Below are positions 1 through 12,560 of a DNA stretch of 64,000 nucleotides, in pieces (the first letter of the stretch is position 1; each line of letters begins with the position of its first letter). The stretch spans positions 5,456,001-5,520,000 of the forward strand of contig OY744468.1 in NCBI GenBank assembly GCA_963556145.1, written 5' to 3'. Origin of the DNA: Hygrocybe punicea. Taxonomy: Eukaryota; Basidiomycota; Agaricomycetes; Agaricales; Hygrophoraceae. Under the pieces are notes generated by a model. The model did no database searches. It had not been told where the DNA came from and worked only from the letters and a program-made list of their open reading frames with translations. Made by a program: the position numbers and the translations under genes.

Positions 1-514
1 AGATTGAAAATGCACTGATGGAGTGGGCAAGCGGGTCGCACCTCAATGTGCAATTCAGCAATGAAGCAGCAAGCTTAAGGTGATTTATTTTATAGACATT
101 ATGTCCATGTCTAATATCTCCCTTTTTATAGATATGCTCATCATCGTTCAACATGGAATACATTGAAGGCAAAGTCACCGACCTGGACTGCAAAGAAGCA
201 ATTGTCTTTGTTTCAAACTATAATATATGTTTCTTACTATAAAATCGTATAGATCTGACCGTACTCTTTTAGGAACAATGTCAAGAATGCTCCAATTCTC
301 GATGATGCCATTGAAAACATGGACTTGATGGATGTTGACTTTGACCAGCTGGAGCAGTCTGCAAGGTAGACGCTATGCAAGTTATTGTTCTTTGTATAAA
401 CTATCGATGTCTGATTGACTTTTACAGCTACAGGCTCAATTTCATAACCTTGTCAGTCTATTCACCACCCCTCTACGTCTACGTCTCCATTTCCATTTTA
501 CTGTCAACTTGAAT
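1..514 (+). other. possible 3' end of an unidentified spliced gene
   Basis: A reading frame can be followed through about three GT-AG introns (near 80-131, 226-273 and 367-427) and ends at a TGA near 512-514. The predicted piece is acidic in its third exon, with a run resembling APILDDAIENMDLMDVDF. The 5' part lies outside the window and I recognise no domain. Splice sites were chosen only because they keep the frame open, so this is weak. It could equally be a decayed fragment in transposon-rich DNA. Confidence 0.3.
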
Positions 515-2135
515 GGCCCATTTGTGTTTCTTTTGCATTTCTTTTGCATTTCTTTTGCATTTCACACCAGCTATTATCACTCATTTATGTACATTTTTAA
601 TGCTATTTGGAGTATTTTGAACATAACCAGAGCAATTCAGAGCACTGTAGAACAGCAATAAATCAAAACATATATGTCTAAGAGCTCTTTATGACACTCT
701 GAGGACCTTCCTCAGAGTACCTCAGAGTGTCCCAGAACACTCTCAATGCAAAATAGCCAGCCACTGTGCTTTCAGACCGTTCTAGGTCACTCTGAGAACT
801 CTGGTGCTCTGAGCACTCTGACACACTCTAACACACTCTGACACACTCCAAGAGTGTCTCAGAGCTATAGTGTTTTTCCTGATGATGGTCACTTGCCAGA
901 GGTAAAAATAATACATTGAGAAATGCAAAAATCATCCTAATCGTACCTGGGTGCTTGGGCCAGCATTAGCGTGAGAATTCTGATTATGTAAGGACATTTT
1001 GGAATTGATGCTGCCATCAAGGCTTTATGCAGCTTTATGTCTGGCGATGCACAGTCAGTAATGGTGAGCGTTCACATATGTATCTGTCTGGTAATCATCA
1101 GTACCTTGCCATAACTGACAAGTCATATGGTGTTTCTACTGCAGTCCTACAAAACAATACAGACTCTAAATTGTCACTGGTTGCCTATGGGTGTACTTGC
1201 TCTTTCAGCAAGAGTTTGTCATCTCCATTTCATTCATGAAATACAGCCAGTGATCATTTGTTCTCTCAAGTCTGTTTGGTGCCATTTCTTGACTGACCTA
1301 CAAGGCCTAGGGGATTAGCATCATCGGCAAGATTTCACCTGATGAGTTTGATTGCACATTAGCTAATTACAATCTAGCAGCAGAATGATTGAAATCAGGC
1401 CAGCATGGAGCTGGTTTGCGATGGTTATAATTATGGGAACTGGAGCTGTCAATTTCACTGGAGGAATCACACAAGCTGTTCTCATTACAGGACAGTACGA
1501 TAAAGAGTGATAAGAAATATATATTTCTTTCAAGCATAGACAGTACAAAATTGAGACAATGGTACATCCACTGTGAGATCCTGCAACTATCAGACTGACC
1601 TACAGTGGATTTTCTGATGTTAGTGTCAAGACGTTGTAGTAGTTGTGCCTGGGCTGTCACGTGACCCAGGTCCCACGGTTGGGTTCCCTTAGGTAGCCAT
1701 TTCCTGTCTTAGTAGATCCATCCTATCTGATTCCATTGTAACTTCCCCTTTCGTGTGTGAGCAGCCTTGGACCCACTCCAATGTTGAACAGCCTTCACTG
1801 CAGCTTGCTTGGCTCAAATTTTGGCTAGAACACTATTCTGAGCAGGGGCAACCAGTAGTGGCAAATGATTTGGAAAAATCATACTGTTGGGAATGTCAGT
1901 ATTGAAAACAAAGTTTGGCTTCCAGCATTATTGGGCTTACTGATTCCACCATTCCAAGAGATCGTTGACTTCATCTGCTTCATCAGGATCTTGCAGGAGC
2001 TCCAAGATGCTGGCATAGAATCACCGAATGCAATCGTCCTTGGCCTCAAAACCGTAATACATCAAACTGGCAGAGGATGACCTAGTAAATCTAGTGGAAC
2101 AAGTCAACATCATTGTCATTGATGGTAGTGGTATG
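515..2135. other. no gene recognised; short simple repeats
   Basis: This stretch holds a 12-bp unit of the type TTTCTTTTGCAT repeated about three times near 527-563. Near 690-860 there is a degenerate CACTCTGA/CAGAGTG-type array. The open frames present are under 100 codons, lie on both strands, and show no domain or splice pattern I can defend. Confidence 0.5.
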
Positions 2136-3329
2136 GAAGAGAGAGAGGGTTTATACTCCGATGACTGAGTACAAAACTCCCACAGTGGAATACATGTGGC
2201 CTACTACCTATCGGCACCTTTGCATCTACTAAAAACTGTTTGTACATATGTATGAAATTATTGACCACCACCTACTATATGTACTACTATAGGAGACCAA
2301 TACCTCCAACTGCTGAGGGGTCAGTTTTGTGGTGGGTATGAGAATCATACAAACACATCAATCAGTGAATTACTTACCATAGCTTGTTCTGATATCCGTT
2401 CACCCCTTTGCTCACCTGATAATTAACATCACTGAAGTTGTCATATCCAGCACCACACAAATAAATTGTCTTCTTTGCAGCTTTGAACTCTTTGCGCATT
2501 CTGATGATCCCGATCTTGGTCTCTCAAGCTTCATCAATAACAAACTCGGCATCTGTGGTCTGTCTCAGTCTCCCCCCAACATCTACCAACATAACTACAT
2601 CATAAACCTTCCGATCATTCTGTTTGAATTTCGCTCCAAGGAAGCCTCGTATCCTGTCATCATCTAGTGATGCCGAAGTTCAGTTTGGAACCGATCTGAA
2701 CCCAGTTTGAACCACGAACCGAACCGGAAGTTCAGTTCTGGTTCGGTTTGCGGTTCTGGCACTGACATGCGGTTAATATATATTTACCTACGTAGATACT
2801 CATTTAGATACTCAATTTTTTGCAATTTTTTGTATGCAGTTGTGTGAACTTAGGTCATGTGACCTTAAACATACATGCACGAGACTTCAATTTTGACTCA
2901 ACACTAATGTTACTCAACAACCACGGTAAGTAATGGCTTCATTTCATAATTTACTGACATTTTCTTACATATAACAGCCCCCCATGGCCCACCTTGACCA
3001 CATAAAGGCGCCCGTGGTCAACTCCACCCAACAACCTCCCTCACGTTGGAACGCGAGTCGGAGTGAATCGATGGCAGCAGCGGCAATGGCAACAGCTAGA
3101 GGTGAAGGCAGTGCGCACGAAAACTCATACCAACCACAAAACCGACCCCTCAGCAGTTGGAGGTATTGGTACCTGTGGTAGTACGTATAGTAGGTAGTGG
3201 TCAATAATTTCGTACATATGTACAAACAGTTTCTAGTAGATGCCGAGGTGCCGATAGGTTGTAAGCCATGTGTATTCCACTGTAGGAGTTTCGTACTCAG
3301 TCGTCAGAGTATAAACCCTCTCTCTCTTC
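2136..3329. mobile_element. fold-back element with ~206-bp inverted arms
   Basis: The arm at 2136-2342 is the reverse complement of 3124-3329 with scattered substitutions, mostly transitions. Both arms start at their outer ends with GAAGAGAGAGAGGGTTTAT. The 780-bp centre has no credible coding frame; around 2690-2760 it contains GGTTCGG/CCGAACC-rich sequence. I could not see a target duplication outside the arms, so the superfamily is unknown. It may be a MITE-like or fold-back DNA element. Confidence 0.6.
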
Positions 3330-3494
3330 TAGGCATATGCATGGGTTTTGAAACCTGTGCAGGTCTAGACCCACGGGTTTGGTGGGTATGGGTACGGTGA
3401 TATGCACTCATATGTGCTGACCACCGAATCGATGAATCGGACAGATTTATACTATCCTTCGAAAACAAGTCCAACATCTTGCGACTTCGCGATG

Positions 3495-3502
3495 GCTCGC
3501 AA
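3495..3502. repeat. 8-bp target duplication, left side of hAT-like element
   Basis: GCTCGCAA lies immediately left of the terminal TAGGGCACAGCACGGG and is repeated exactly at 16851-16858 right of the inverted end. An 8-bp duplication is the norm for hAT elements. Confidence 0.8.
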
Positions 3503-4224
3503 TAGGGCACAGCACGGGTACGGGTTTACCCGCGGTTATTCCAAAACAGGTAATTCGGGTACGGGTACGGTGTTTCGGTTTGCACACCTTGTCAAAACCG
3601 TACCCGTTATCCGCGGGTGACGGGTTTTCACGGGTCTGTCAACCCAAGCCCCAGGTAGGTTTTTTCTTTGTTATTTACTTTATTTTCACATTAATTTCTT
3701 TACTTTTGCTAAGTTCGCGTGATATTTGCTACCACAACCGTGACAAGCGCAAACACAACAACAACGACAACAAGAAAACCCACGAACAACAACAACAACG
3801 ACAACCACGACAACCCCGCACGCCAAAAACGAACCACCAAAGTCGCGACGGCGATGACAACGATAGAAAGGAAAGCTGGGAGGGTGGTGCGCCCACCTAC
3901 CGGCCCAGGTACGTCCCCCCAATCCAGTCCCAACGACATCGGCTAACGAGGGGAATGGACGAGGCGAGGACGAAGACGGACACAGCAACAACGGTCCCAC
4001 CTCGCGAACACGCTCCGGCCGCGTCAATTGACGTGCGGACGCCCATGGAAAGTCCCCGGCCCCATCCAACCTCGCGAAAACGGTCCCACCTCGTGAAAAC
4101 GCCCTGGCCGCGTCAATAGACGTGCGGACACCCATGGAAAGTGCCCGGCCCCATCCAACCTCGCGAAAACAGATGGAGCACGTCAATTGACGTGCTCCCG
4201 TTGTTCGCGAGGTAGTTAACACGC

Positions 4225-5897
4225 TGTTACATTTCCAACTCCGCTTCCGACCCCGATGCCCATTCCAATACCTACCATGACGATTCTACACTGCCACCTT
4301 CCTTTTTTATTTCATTTTGTCCTTTGTCTTTATTTCGACGTCATTGTTTCTTCATTTGGACATCCTTGTACTTTCTTATTCTTGTTCTCTTTTCATCCTT
4401 TCTTCTTCTAGAACAATCCAGACCGACCATGGACATATCCCACGTGACCTTGCTGTACCCGAATAGTCTCCTTGCCGACGGACATCATTGCTATTGTCTT
4501 TTCCCTTGCCCTGACATATTGTTGACTTCATCCCACAACAAACCGATTTACAATGGCTGTACTCCCAACACAGCTAATTACCGTAATCATCATTGGCAGC
4601 ATCGCCATCACCTTCCTGATCGGTTTTTACCTTGTTATGTTCTATCTTTGGCATCGGCACCGAAACCCTTCCACCATTGATACTTCTGACTTCCACCTCG
4701 ACAATATATCAACACATAATTGACAATTGCCATTCTTGGATATATGGTTTCCACTTTCGTATTCCGTGCCTACCATTATCCTCCCTGACGATCCGACGAC
4801 ATTCCTCACCTGCTTGAGCACTCTGAACAATCCTCGATCACACGAAAATTCACTGTTCCCTCCAAGCCGACCATCGCCGAAGCACATACATTCAAACTTC
4901 GACCATAGACCACACGACTTCCCAATACAGTGACCCGACCCCTATCGTTTATTGTTCACACGACACCGCTTCAATGCAGTACCCGACGACTTGTTCCCAC
5001 AGCTTGTCACTCGTGCCATGACTCGAAACCTGGACCCACATTCATTTATCCTTTTCCATCTTTCATCTTGATACCTCCCACACTCGTTTACAATGATACC
5101 CTTTCTTGGACGAATACCGACATCAAGTGGACCTTCTTGTTCCACAAACAGGACAAGACACCACTCCTCGATATGTCATCAACAGACATCGTCATCCGGT
5201 ACAGCTTATGCTGTTCATATGTCTGACCTCGACTAGCCCATTGTCCTAGTTGGTTTTTTCCTCTATACATTCCTTCATTTTCTTTCATACCAACCTTGCC
5301 GCTATATCCATGCTACCTCAAGACACCCTCATTGCCAACCCCACACTGGACGATACCCATCTTTGACCCGACCGTGCAACGCACTTGCCAAACTGCGCAC
5401 TTGCCTGTTACAGCAAGTGTAGACCCTGAATTGGCAATTCTGCTTGTCACATGATCTGATGACAAATCATCCGAGTCATCCGGACCTCTTCTATCCTCAA
5501 TGATACCCGGGCCTCCAGTTGGATCGCGAGAACATCGACATGAGGACACCTCATGTACGCCTCATGGTGAACACATGGTAGAGTTGGACATGTTGTGGCT
5601 TCATGGTTGTATTCCTATTTACCTCCCCTCAAGACCAGCCACTATATGTACTGTTCTTGTTGTTGGTTCGGACTTTTTCTTCTTTTCCTTTCCTTACGTT
5701 TAGTCTGGTTCTTGGGGCAGACTCATCTTGTTTTGGGTAACCCCCACGGCTCGCAATGACACTAGACCTTGACCCCCCCTGTTAGCAGTGTTGTCTTAGC
5801 TGTAAGCAACAATGAAAGCTGCTGTTCTCCCCTCTGGAAGCCGATCCCCTGTTAAGTTGATTGTTGCCGGAGCCCGCTGCAGAAGCGATCCGTAACA
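4225..5897 (+). repeat. 5' LTR (1,673 bp) of non-autonomous LTR element
   Basis: The LTR begins TGTTAC and ends GTAACA and is repeated in the same orientation at 14948-16620 with equal length. By eye I count about four substitutions between the copies. The left flank CACGC (4220-4224) matches the right flank of the partner LTR (16621-16625). Small open frames inside are the same in both copies and look incidental. Confidence 0.9.
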
Positions 5898-7344
5898 AAA
5901 GACTAAACGTTTCCCAACTCCCCCGACATTCAACTTTCGACATGAACAAACGAACCCCCTCCTCTCTCCCGAATCTCTCCCTCGTCCTCCCCTACACCCT
6001 CTCCCTCTCCTCCTCCTCTCGACTTTATTCCTCTCTCAACCCTGACCCCACACGAATGGACGAACGAACGATGCTAGCCTGTTATTGATGCAGACCTGAA
6101 ATCTGTTGATGTACACTAGCCACCCGGACCCCTGAACGAATGTTGAATACTCCGAATGGTCAACCTCAAGACTGCCGCCCTGCGAATTATTTATGGTTTA
6201 TCCATAATAATTGCTCAAGCCCAATCCTGGAACCTGAATTGAAACAAACCCCTGACTAACGTCACCACTGTCATTCCGCTACCTCGATATGATAATTATG
6301 ACATGAAATGATGCAATGGACAAGACTTGTCATTGCCCCAGATGCAGAAGGACACTGCTAGACAAACCAATCGCCTCAGGTATCCCACCTTCATGATTCA
6401 AATATGTTTTGGTTGTACCAGACATATTACGACTCCCTCTCCCTGGATGAACCGAAAATCAACGAACCCCTCAAACCGCCTTCCTATTCTTCCTTCCACC
6501 TCCTCCCTCCCATCTCCTCACCAAATGCAGAAAGCCCAGAGAAAGCCAGTATGCAAATGACACCCCGAACCCTGCAATGACCTGTACATGTAACAAAGAG
6601 AAGTGGTTGATCTTAGTAGTCTGTTGGAACAGATGAAAGGGGACCCTCTTTGTTTGACATGGATGAACGAACCACCAAGATGATAATGATTGTCATTAAC
6701 GGAACACATACGAAACACCACTCCTTACCGATTTGGATAGCGCGGATCGGCATATCAGGTGATATCCCGCTACACACCCTCTTTTTCTAGAAGTTTGATC
6801 CCCGATCATACATACGAATCCACGAGGCAACCAAGACCCTGGTACATGGATCGATCACTGGAAACTCCGACACGATGCTGACAACGAGGCATGGTAATTA
6901 CCGAAGACGGAAAACTTCTTTATACCACCCACCTGTCGTCACCCTGGCCAACCTCTGCCCTCCAGGCCATCCCTACCCGTGGCCTGCCCGTCGCTGGTGG
7001 CAGTGTGATCTTGCCTGGTTCCCCCTCAACCGACCTGACGACTGGGTCGACTACATCAGCTGGAACGATCCTCGCATTCCTCACCTCGTCTTCCTTCCAC
7101 GATCCGTGACACCGGTCCTTGACGAATTACACCGTCTCCTGGGTGGTCTACGGATCACTGAGCAAAGAAATCGTCGAAGCCAATTCCTCCTCCAGCGTCT
7201 CCAATACATTTTGGACGAGGAACTTCCTCATCATCGATTTGTTGTTCGCATCCCCGCTCCTCGTCTTGCACCCGTACCCCAGAATCATCGTGACACACGT
7301 ATCGTCCAGCATCCTCGACACCGTCCCCACCGTCGACATCGACA
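5898..7344 (+). other. LTR-element interior without recognised gene
   Basis: This is the 5' interior of the 1,673-bp-LTR element. Two overlapping frames between 6875 and 7376 stay open: an Arg/His/Pro-rich 157-codon frame at 6875-7348, and a Ser/Thr-rich frame from 6891 to 7376 broken by one TGA near 7107. Neither matches a family I know, and I cannot say which, if either, was coding. Confidence 0.4.
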
Positions 7345-7836
7345 ATGAGTCTCGACGTACCCTTTATCTTCGATGATCTGGACAATGAGCTATATTTTGG
7401 TGCAGTGAACATTTGCGGTGAAGAACATCCGACTCCCCCCATTGATGACTTTGATGCGTACATGGACAGTCTCACTGATCTTCCGACACCCCCTCGAAAA
7501 GTAACCCACCGACTGCATGTAGAGATGGATGATGAATACTGAGCATGGTTGTATTCTCCACCTCTTGTCTCGCTCCAAACCCAGTCACGTCACCGCTCTC
7601 CACTTCTTCCCCAATCCCAGAAAAAGAAACTCGACCGTGCACACCGTTCTGACGGCCATAACATGCAGAACAAACGCTCGAGACATGGGATCAAAGAACC
7701 CGATTATCATCGTCATGCCTTATTTCGTGCAATGCATGTGCGTATGGTGAAGGGGAAGGAGAATGACATCCATGGATTGGATTGGAGATTGATGCTGTTT
7801 GTGAAAGGATACACCCCCGTCATGTATGATGCATAG
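7345..7836 (+). pseudogene. retroelement accessory ORF, 163 codons, one internal stop
   Basis: The frame starts at an ATG at 7345 and runs to TAG at 7836, interrupted by one in-frame TGA at 7540-7542. Its first half carries a motif of the form F-x2-V-N-x2-G...PP-x-DDFD-x2-MDSL. The same pattern, in the same spacing, occurs in the protein at 25170-25700 of the unrelated large gypsy element. The region near the C-terminus (YHRHALFRAM) also resembles YHLKALLNAM there. This is inferred to be a family-specific retroelement protein of unknown role, probably inactivated here unless the TGA is read through. Confidence 0.55.
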
Positions 7837-8100
7837 AATGAACTTTCCCTTGTATGTAAACGACTTCAACATTATTTACACCAACGAAAACACCCAGAAG
7901 AAACAGAATACCCAGAAACAGAACAGAAGAAACAGAAATGGAATGGACAGATGGAACATGACCATAGAGAAACATGTAGCAGGTTCTCTCACCAGCTATA
8001 CAAATAAGAGACAAAGCAGCAGGTTCTCTCACCAGCTATATAAATAAGAGATGAATATCCGAAACGATATAAAATCTATGACCCCCAGACGCATGCATGA
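7837..8100 (+). other. LTR-element interior with a 37-bp direct duplication
   Basis: The sequence AGCAGGTTCTCTCACCAGCT with its continuation occurs twice in tandem between about 7977 and 8052. Near 8053 a short motif (ATATCCGAAACGATATAAA) recurs with changes at about 14456, on the other side of the nested insertion. No gene is visible. Confidence 0.5.
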
Positions 8101-8104
8101 TCGC

Positions 8105-9029
8105 TGTAGATGCGGGTTCTTGGTGGCTTCGGAACTATATTAATAAAATAAAGATCCTATCCAAAGGGTGTCAGCGTAGAAGTGACTGGATAAATCAGTG
8201 TCGGGAATAGAAGTAAAAAGAAGGGAATGTTAGTAAAAGTAAAGCCGCCGCGTAAAACTGGACTAATAACGACGAAGCCGGCGATGAACAGAGTGAAAAC
8301 GGACAAATAACGATGAACCCGACGATGAACGGACTGAAAACGAATGAACCCGACGATGCCGACGATGTCGGGTACGACGGGTCGGGTCGGGTCGGGTCGG
8401 AAACGATGAATGAATATATGGGAACAATGAGGAAGACAATGAAGTAAACTATAAAAAGGCTAAGGAACTACGTGGACGAGCATTTGAAGGGATTTAAACG
8501 ATTCTGACTATGAGGGAAATGGGGACTAAGGGTATCTTATTTTGTACGGTCGTCGGGGACCGTTTTTATAGTACATGAGTGTGTAGCTACTTTCGGACAT
8601 GTCTACTTCGGCCGATAGAAACTACAAAGAAACACTGGAATGGGGAAGTGGAAAGGGGGGTTGCAAAGCAACGAAGACAGGAAAGTGGAGGGGAAAACGA
8701 ATATCCATGAAAAAGATTGGAAAAGTCCTACATATCTCCGAAAGGACGAGGGGATGCATAAATAAGGTAAATCCGAAGTCGGGGATTGAGTCCGAAGAGA
8801 TCCATCTCCTGGAATTGGAACTCCGAGGCGTTTGAGGCTGACGGATTTAGCCCAAAAGCGGCCGTCACAAAGCGGCATGTGTCGGGTTACATCGGTCACG
8901 TCGGGTCACGTCACGTCGGGTTACGTCGGGTTACGTCGGGTTCGAATGCAAGTCGAATGGCGGCATCGGGTTGGTCCGGATTCGTGATATATCGATGATA
9001 CGGACTCAGAGGGACGTCGACCCTCTACA
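8105..9029 (-). repeat. 3' LTR (925 bp) of nested LTR element
   Basis: It reads TGTAGATGCGG to CCCTCTACA on the plus strand and is repeated at 13185-14109 with identical length. I see one difference, an A-T-G versus A-C-G change in a CpG near 8518/13598. In sense (minus) orientation the LTR runs TGTAGAGGG to CATCTACA. A diverged solo copy lies at 55175-56080. Confidence 0.9.
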
Positions 9030-9689
9030 TCTCCAGGGTACTTTAAATAAAGACCATCCCTGGTCGATACTACGTGGACTTGGGACTCGGATGTGTGAGA
9101 TGAGGCCGACGTGCTGGTCATGGAATTGGGCTCGACGGGACGAGGCGGGTTGTGGACAATGCAAAGGGGGAGAGCGGATGGTGACTAGCGGAACTCGATG
9201 GATGGTCGGAGGCTGAGAGCGGCGAATGGGGAACAAAATGGGTGAAGCCGGTGTCGAGGAAAGGGAAACAAAATACATAGAACCGGGGAAAAGGGAACTG
9301 AGCGGAAATGAAAGAAGAGATGGAAAGCTACAAAAACGGGACAAACGGGGAGTGGAAACGCAAAATAGATGAGAAAATAAATAAATGTTGGGTATCGGAA
9401 AGAGGGGACACGATAGAAATCAAGTCGGGATAAAACTAAACGTGAAATGGGATCGAGGGTGGGTGACAGAAATAACAAAGGCATGAGCGGAAACTCGTAG
9501 GGCATAAGCGGAAACAACATAAAGCGAAAGCGGATGACAAAAACGGTTGTAGTCGGGTCGGGTTAGGGTCGGCCGCTTCGGTGGCTGTGTCAACGGGTGG
9601 CGGAAACGGTGGCATCGGCTGTGGAAAGGCTTGGTGACATGGGCATAGAAATACGATGACGACGGTGAACATGATATGACGACGGCGGA

Positions 9690-9860
9690 GGTTCAATACG
9701 ATATGACGACAACGGAGGTTCGATGGACGATGACGGAGGTTCGATGGACGACGGCGGAGGTTCGATACGATATGACGACAACGGAGGTTCGATGGACGAT
9801 GGCGGAGGTTCGATAGACGATGGCGGAGGTTCGATAGACGATGGCGGAGGTTCGATATGT
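9690..9860. repeat. short tandem repeat, ~22-bp unit
   Basis: A unit of the form GACGATGGCGGAGGTTCGATA is repeated about seven times with changes between GACGACAACGG and GACGATGGCGG. It lies in the interior of the nested LTR element and gives a repetitive open frame on the minus strand that I do not regard as a gene. Confidence 0.8.
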
Positions 9861-10119
9861 CAATACTAATATGGGGGCGATAATCAACGGCTGTGATATC
9901 AGCCTCATACTAGGCGGTTCAGCACCGGCTTGGACCCGTGGGGAAGCATTCTCCCCCATGGAACTGAAATATAAAGTCGGGTGGGTTGGGAATCGAAGCC
10001 GAGACAGGGAACGTTGTGTCTGGGTCGAAACGGTGGCGGAAATGGTGGGTCATGGAAAGCGGAGAGCGATGTCAATGGGTGGAATGCGGGTGCGTGAGCG
10101 GATGAGTCGGGTGCGTGGG

Positions 10120-10220
10120 GAATGAGTGAAGCGGTGCATCGGGTTCGTAAGCGGGTGCGGCGGGTTCGTAAACGGGTTCGCTGGGTGCGACGGATTCATA
10201 AGCGGGTGTGTCGAGTACGT
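10120..10220. repeat. GCGGGTTCGTAA-type short repeat
   Basis: GGGTTCGTAAGCGGGTGCGG-like units follow each other for about 100 bp in the nested-element interior. There is no coding support. Confidence 0.6.
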
Positions 10221-11549
10221 CGGGTGTATTATGCGGGTGTCGGGCGTGTCAGGAACGAGTGTATTTCTTTTTATCTTTCTTGTATCTCTGACGTTTTTCT
10301 TTCTTTTTATTTATTTAATCTATTTATGTATATATTTCTTATGCCGATGGACGGTGAGGGGTTTTCGTAGGGTCGGGTTCGGTGGGTATGGGGGTGCGAA
10401 GGTGGTGGGTACGGGATGTGAAACCGGAACCGGAACCTGATGCTCGAATCGAGCACCGCTGCTCGAATTGAGCCGGAACCGGAACCGGATGCCGCGGAAT
10501 CGTTGGGAACGCGTCCGGGTTCGTAGTCGGCTGTGATGCGAGTCGCGGATCCGGAACCGGAAGCCGATGTAGCGGATTGGTCGAGAACGGGTGGTCGGGT
10601 GTGGGGACTAGACATGGGTGTCGGTTCTGCGGCGGGTTCGTACAGTGACGACGTTGGGCTCTGTTAGATCGCAGACGGGTGCGGCGGGTCACGGGCGTTC
10701 AGGCGTGCTTCGGGTGCCGTCGACACGTTTTTGGGACGTTCCTGGTGGTGGATCCGACAACGGAGGCATTTTGACGGGCGGAGGGACTCGTCTTTGGGGC
10801 GACGGAGGCGACTGTGGGACTGCGTGGGGTCGAGGGAGCGGGGAACGTGTGGTCCGGTGTGGCGGTATGGCATAGGGCGACGTAGGGCGACGGAGGCGGA
10901 TGACGTGGGCGGATAAGAGGGAACGTGGGATTGCGTGACGTGGATCGTGGTTTCGTGAGGTCGTTCGAGGATGGCGAGAGGTCGAGGAGGCAGCAACGGG
11001 TGGTCGATGTCGGGGGACGGAGGCGGATGACGTGGGCGGATGAGACGACGTGGACTGGGAGATAGATTGGAGGTGATACGGGTGGCGTTTCGTGTACTTT
11101 CGTGGCGGATATGCGTGGGGATTTGACAACGATGCGTCGGGTCGTGGAACGGGTTTGAGCGGCGTGTGGTCACGGTTTCGCGGGCGTAACCCAACGGGGG
11201 CTTTGTTTGGGCTCGCGAAGGGACTTGAAGGACGTCGTGGGGTTGGTCGAGGGCGTAGGTGGTCGAAGGGGAGTGGACGAGGACGGGGACGGCTGGGAAG
11301 TCGGGGTCGACGGGGAGTGACGTGGCAGCTTGCGTGGGACCACGAGGGACGGGGGCGGACGTGTTTGGGACAGTAGGGAGCCATGTCGAGGTGCGGAGGC
11401 GTGAACGTGGGTGTGGAAGGTGGTTGTACGCGGTGGTTGTTGGCGCTAGGTTGGCGAACGCGGCGGCACGAGGCGAGGTGGCATGATATGTCGTTGGGGG
11501 CTTGAACACAACGGGGACGGCTTGTACGGACTTGCGAGGGGCGATGTAG

Positions 11550-12560
11550 GATGCTGGGAACTGGTACGAGGCGGCGGTGGGTCCTACGAAGACGTGAGCG
11601 GCCGGGGACGTCGAGTAGGCGAGGGCACGACGTGGCGACGCGTGGGGCGTCGATAATGGCGAGGACGGCCTGTACTGGCTTTACGAACGACGGTGTGGGG
11701 CTCTGGGAGGCTTGTACGAAGCGGCGGATGGTCCAACGAGGACGTGAGCGGCCGGGGATGTCGAGTACGGGGGCACGAGGAAGTATGACGTGGCAACGCG
11801 TGAGGCATCGATGACGGCGAGGAGTGGCTCGTGAGTGCTCGCAACTGGTGTCGTGGGGCTGTAGGGAGTGGTACAAGGCGACGTGGAGGTCCGACGAGGG
11901 CGTGAGCGGCCGGGGATGTCGAGTACGCGGGGACACGAGGAAGGATGACGTGGCGACGCGTGAGGGGTCGATGACGGCGAGAATGGCTCGTGAGGGCTCG
12001 CGAGTGGTGTCGTGGGGCTGTAGGAAGCGGTACGAGACGACGGGGAGGTCCAACGAGGGCGTGGACGGCCGGAGATGTCGACTTCGCGGGGGCTTGAGGT
12101 TGGTTGACGTGGCACGCGTGTGGGGCATTGATGACGGCGAAGACGACTCGTGAGAGCTCGCGAGGGGCGTTGTGGGGACTTGGGAACTAGTACGAAGCGG
12201 AGGGTGGTCCAACGAGGACTTGAGCGGCCGGTGATGTCGAGTACGAGGAAGGATGACGTGGCAACGCGTGAGGGGTCGATGACGGCGAGGACGGCTCGTG
12301 AGGGCTTGCGAAGGGCGATGTGGGACTCTGGGAAGCGGTGCGAGGTGACGGGGTGTCCATTGAGGGCGTGAGCGGCCGGAGATGTCGACTAGGCGGGGGC
12401 ACGAGGAGGGATGACGTGGCGACGCGTTGGGGGCTCGATAATGGCGAGGACGACTCGTGAGGGCTCGGGACTGGTGTCGTGGGGCTATAGCACGGTGTTG
12501 AGGGCTCGAACGCGGCGGGGCTGCTCGTACGGACTCGTGGAGGGCGGTGACGTGGTTTGC
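11550..12560. repeat. ~158-bp tandem array inside nested LTR element
   Basis: The landmark GACGTGGCGACGCGTGAGG recurs near 11631, 11787, 11946, 12107, 12256 and 12415, spaced about 150-160 bp, so at least six degenerate copies are present. The GC-rich unit is almost free of stops on the minus strand in all three frames. That explains the 654-codon open frame there, in which the translated repeat changes frame from unit to unit. It is more likely structural sequence than a gene. Confidence 0.75.

Noticed and set aside
3686..4222. Overlapping 178-179-codon open frames on both strands
   Set aside because: They run through a CAA-rich simple repeat and the hAT-like body, with no domain and mirrored low-complexity composition.
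4324..5703. Set of 60-118-codon ORFs repeated near 15047-16426
   Set aside because: They lie within the 1,673-bp LTR and duplicate with it.
8599..8899. Small ORFs repeated identically at 13679-13979 and partly at 55315-55626
   Set aside because: They are part of the 925-bp LTR and are repeated because the LTR is repeated; no protein signal.
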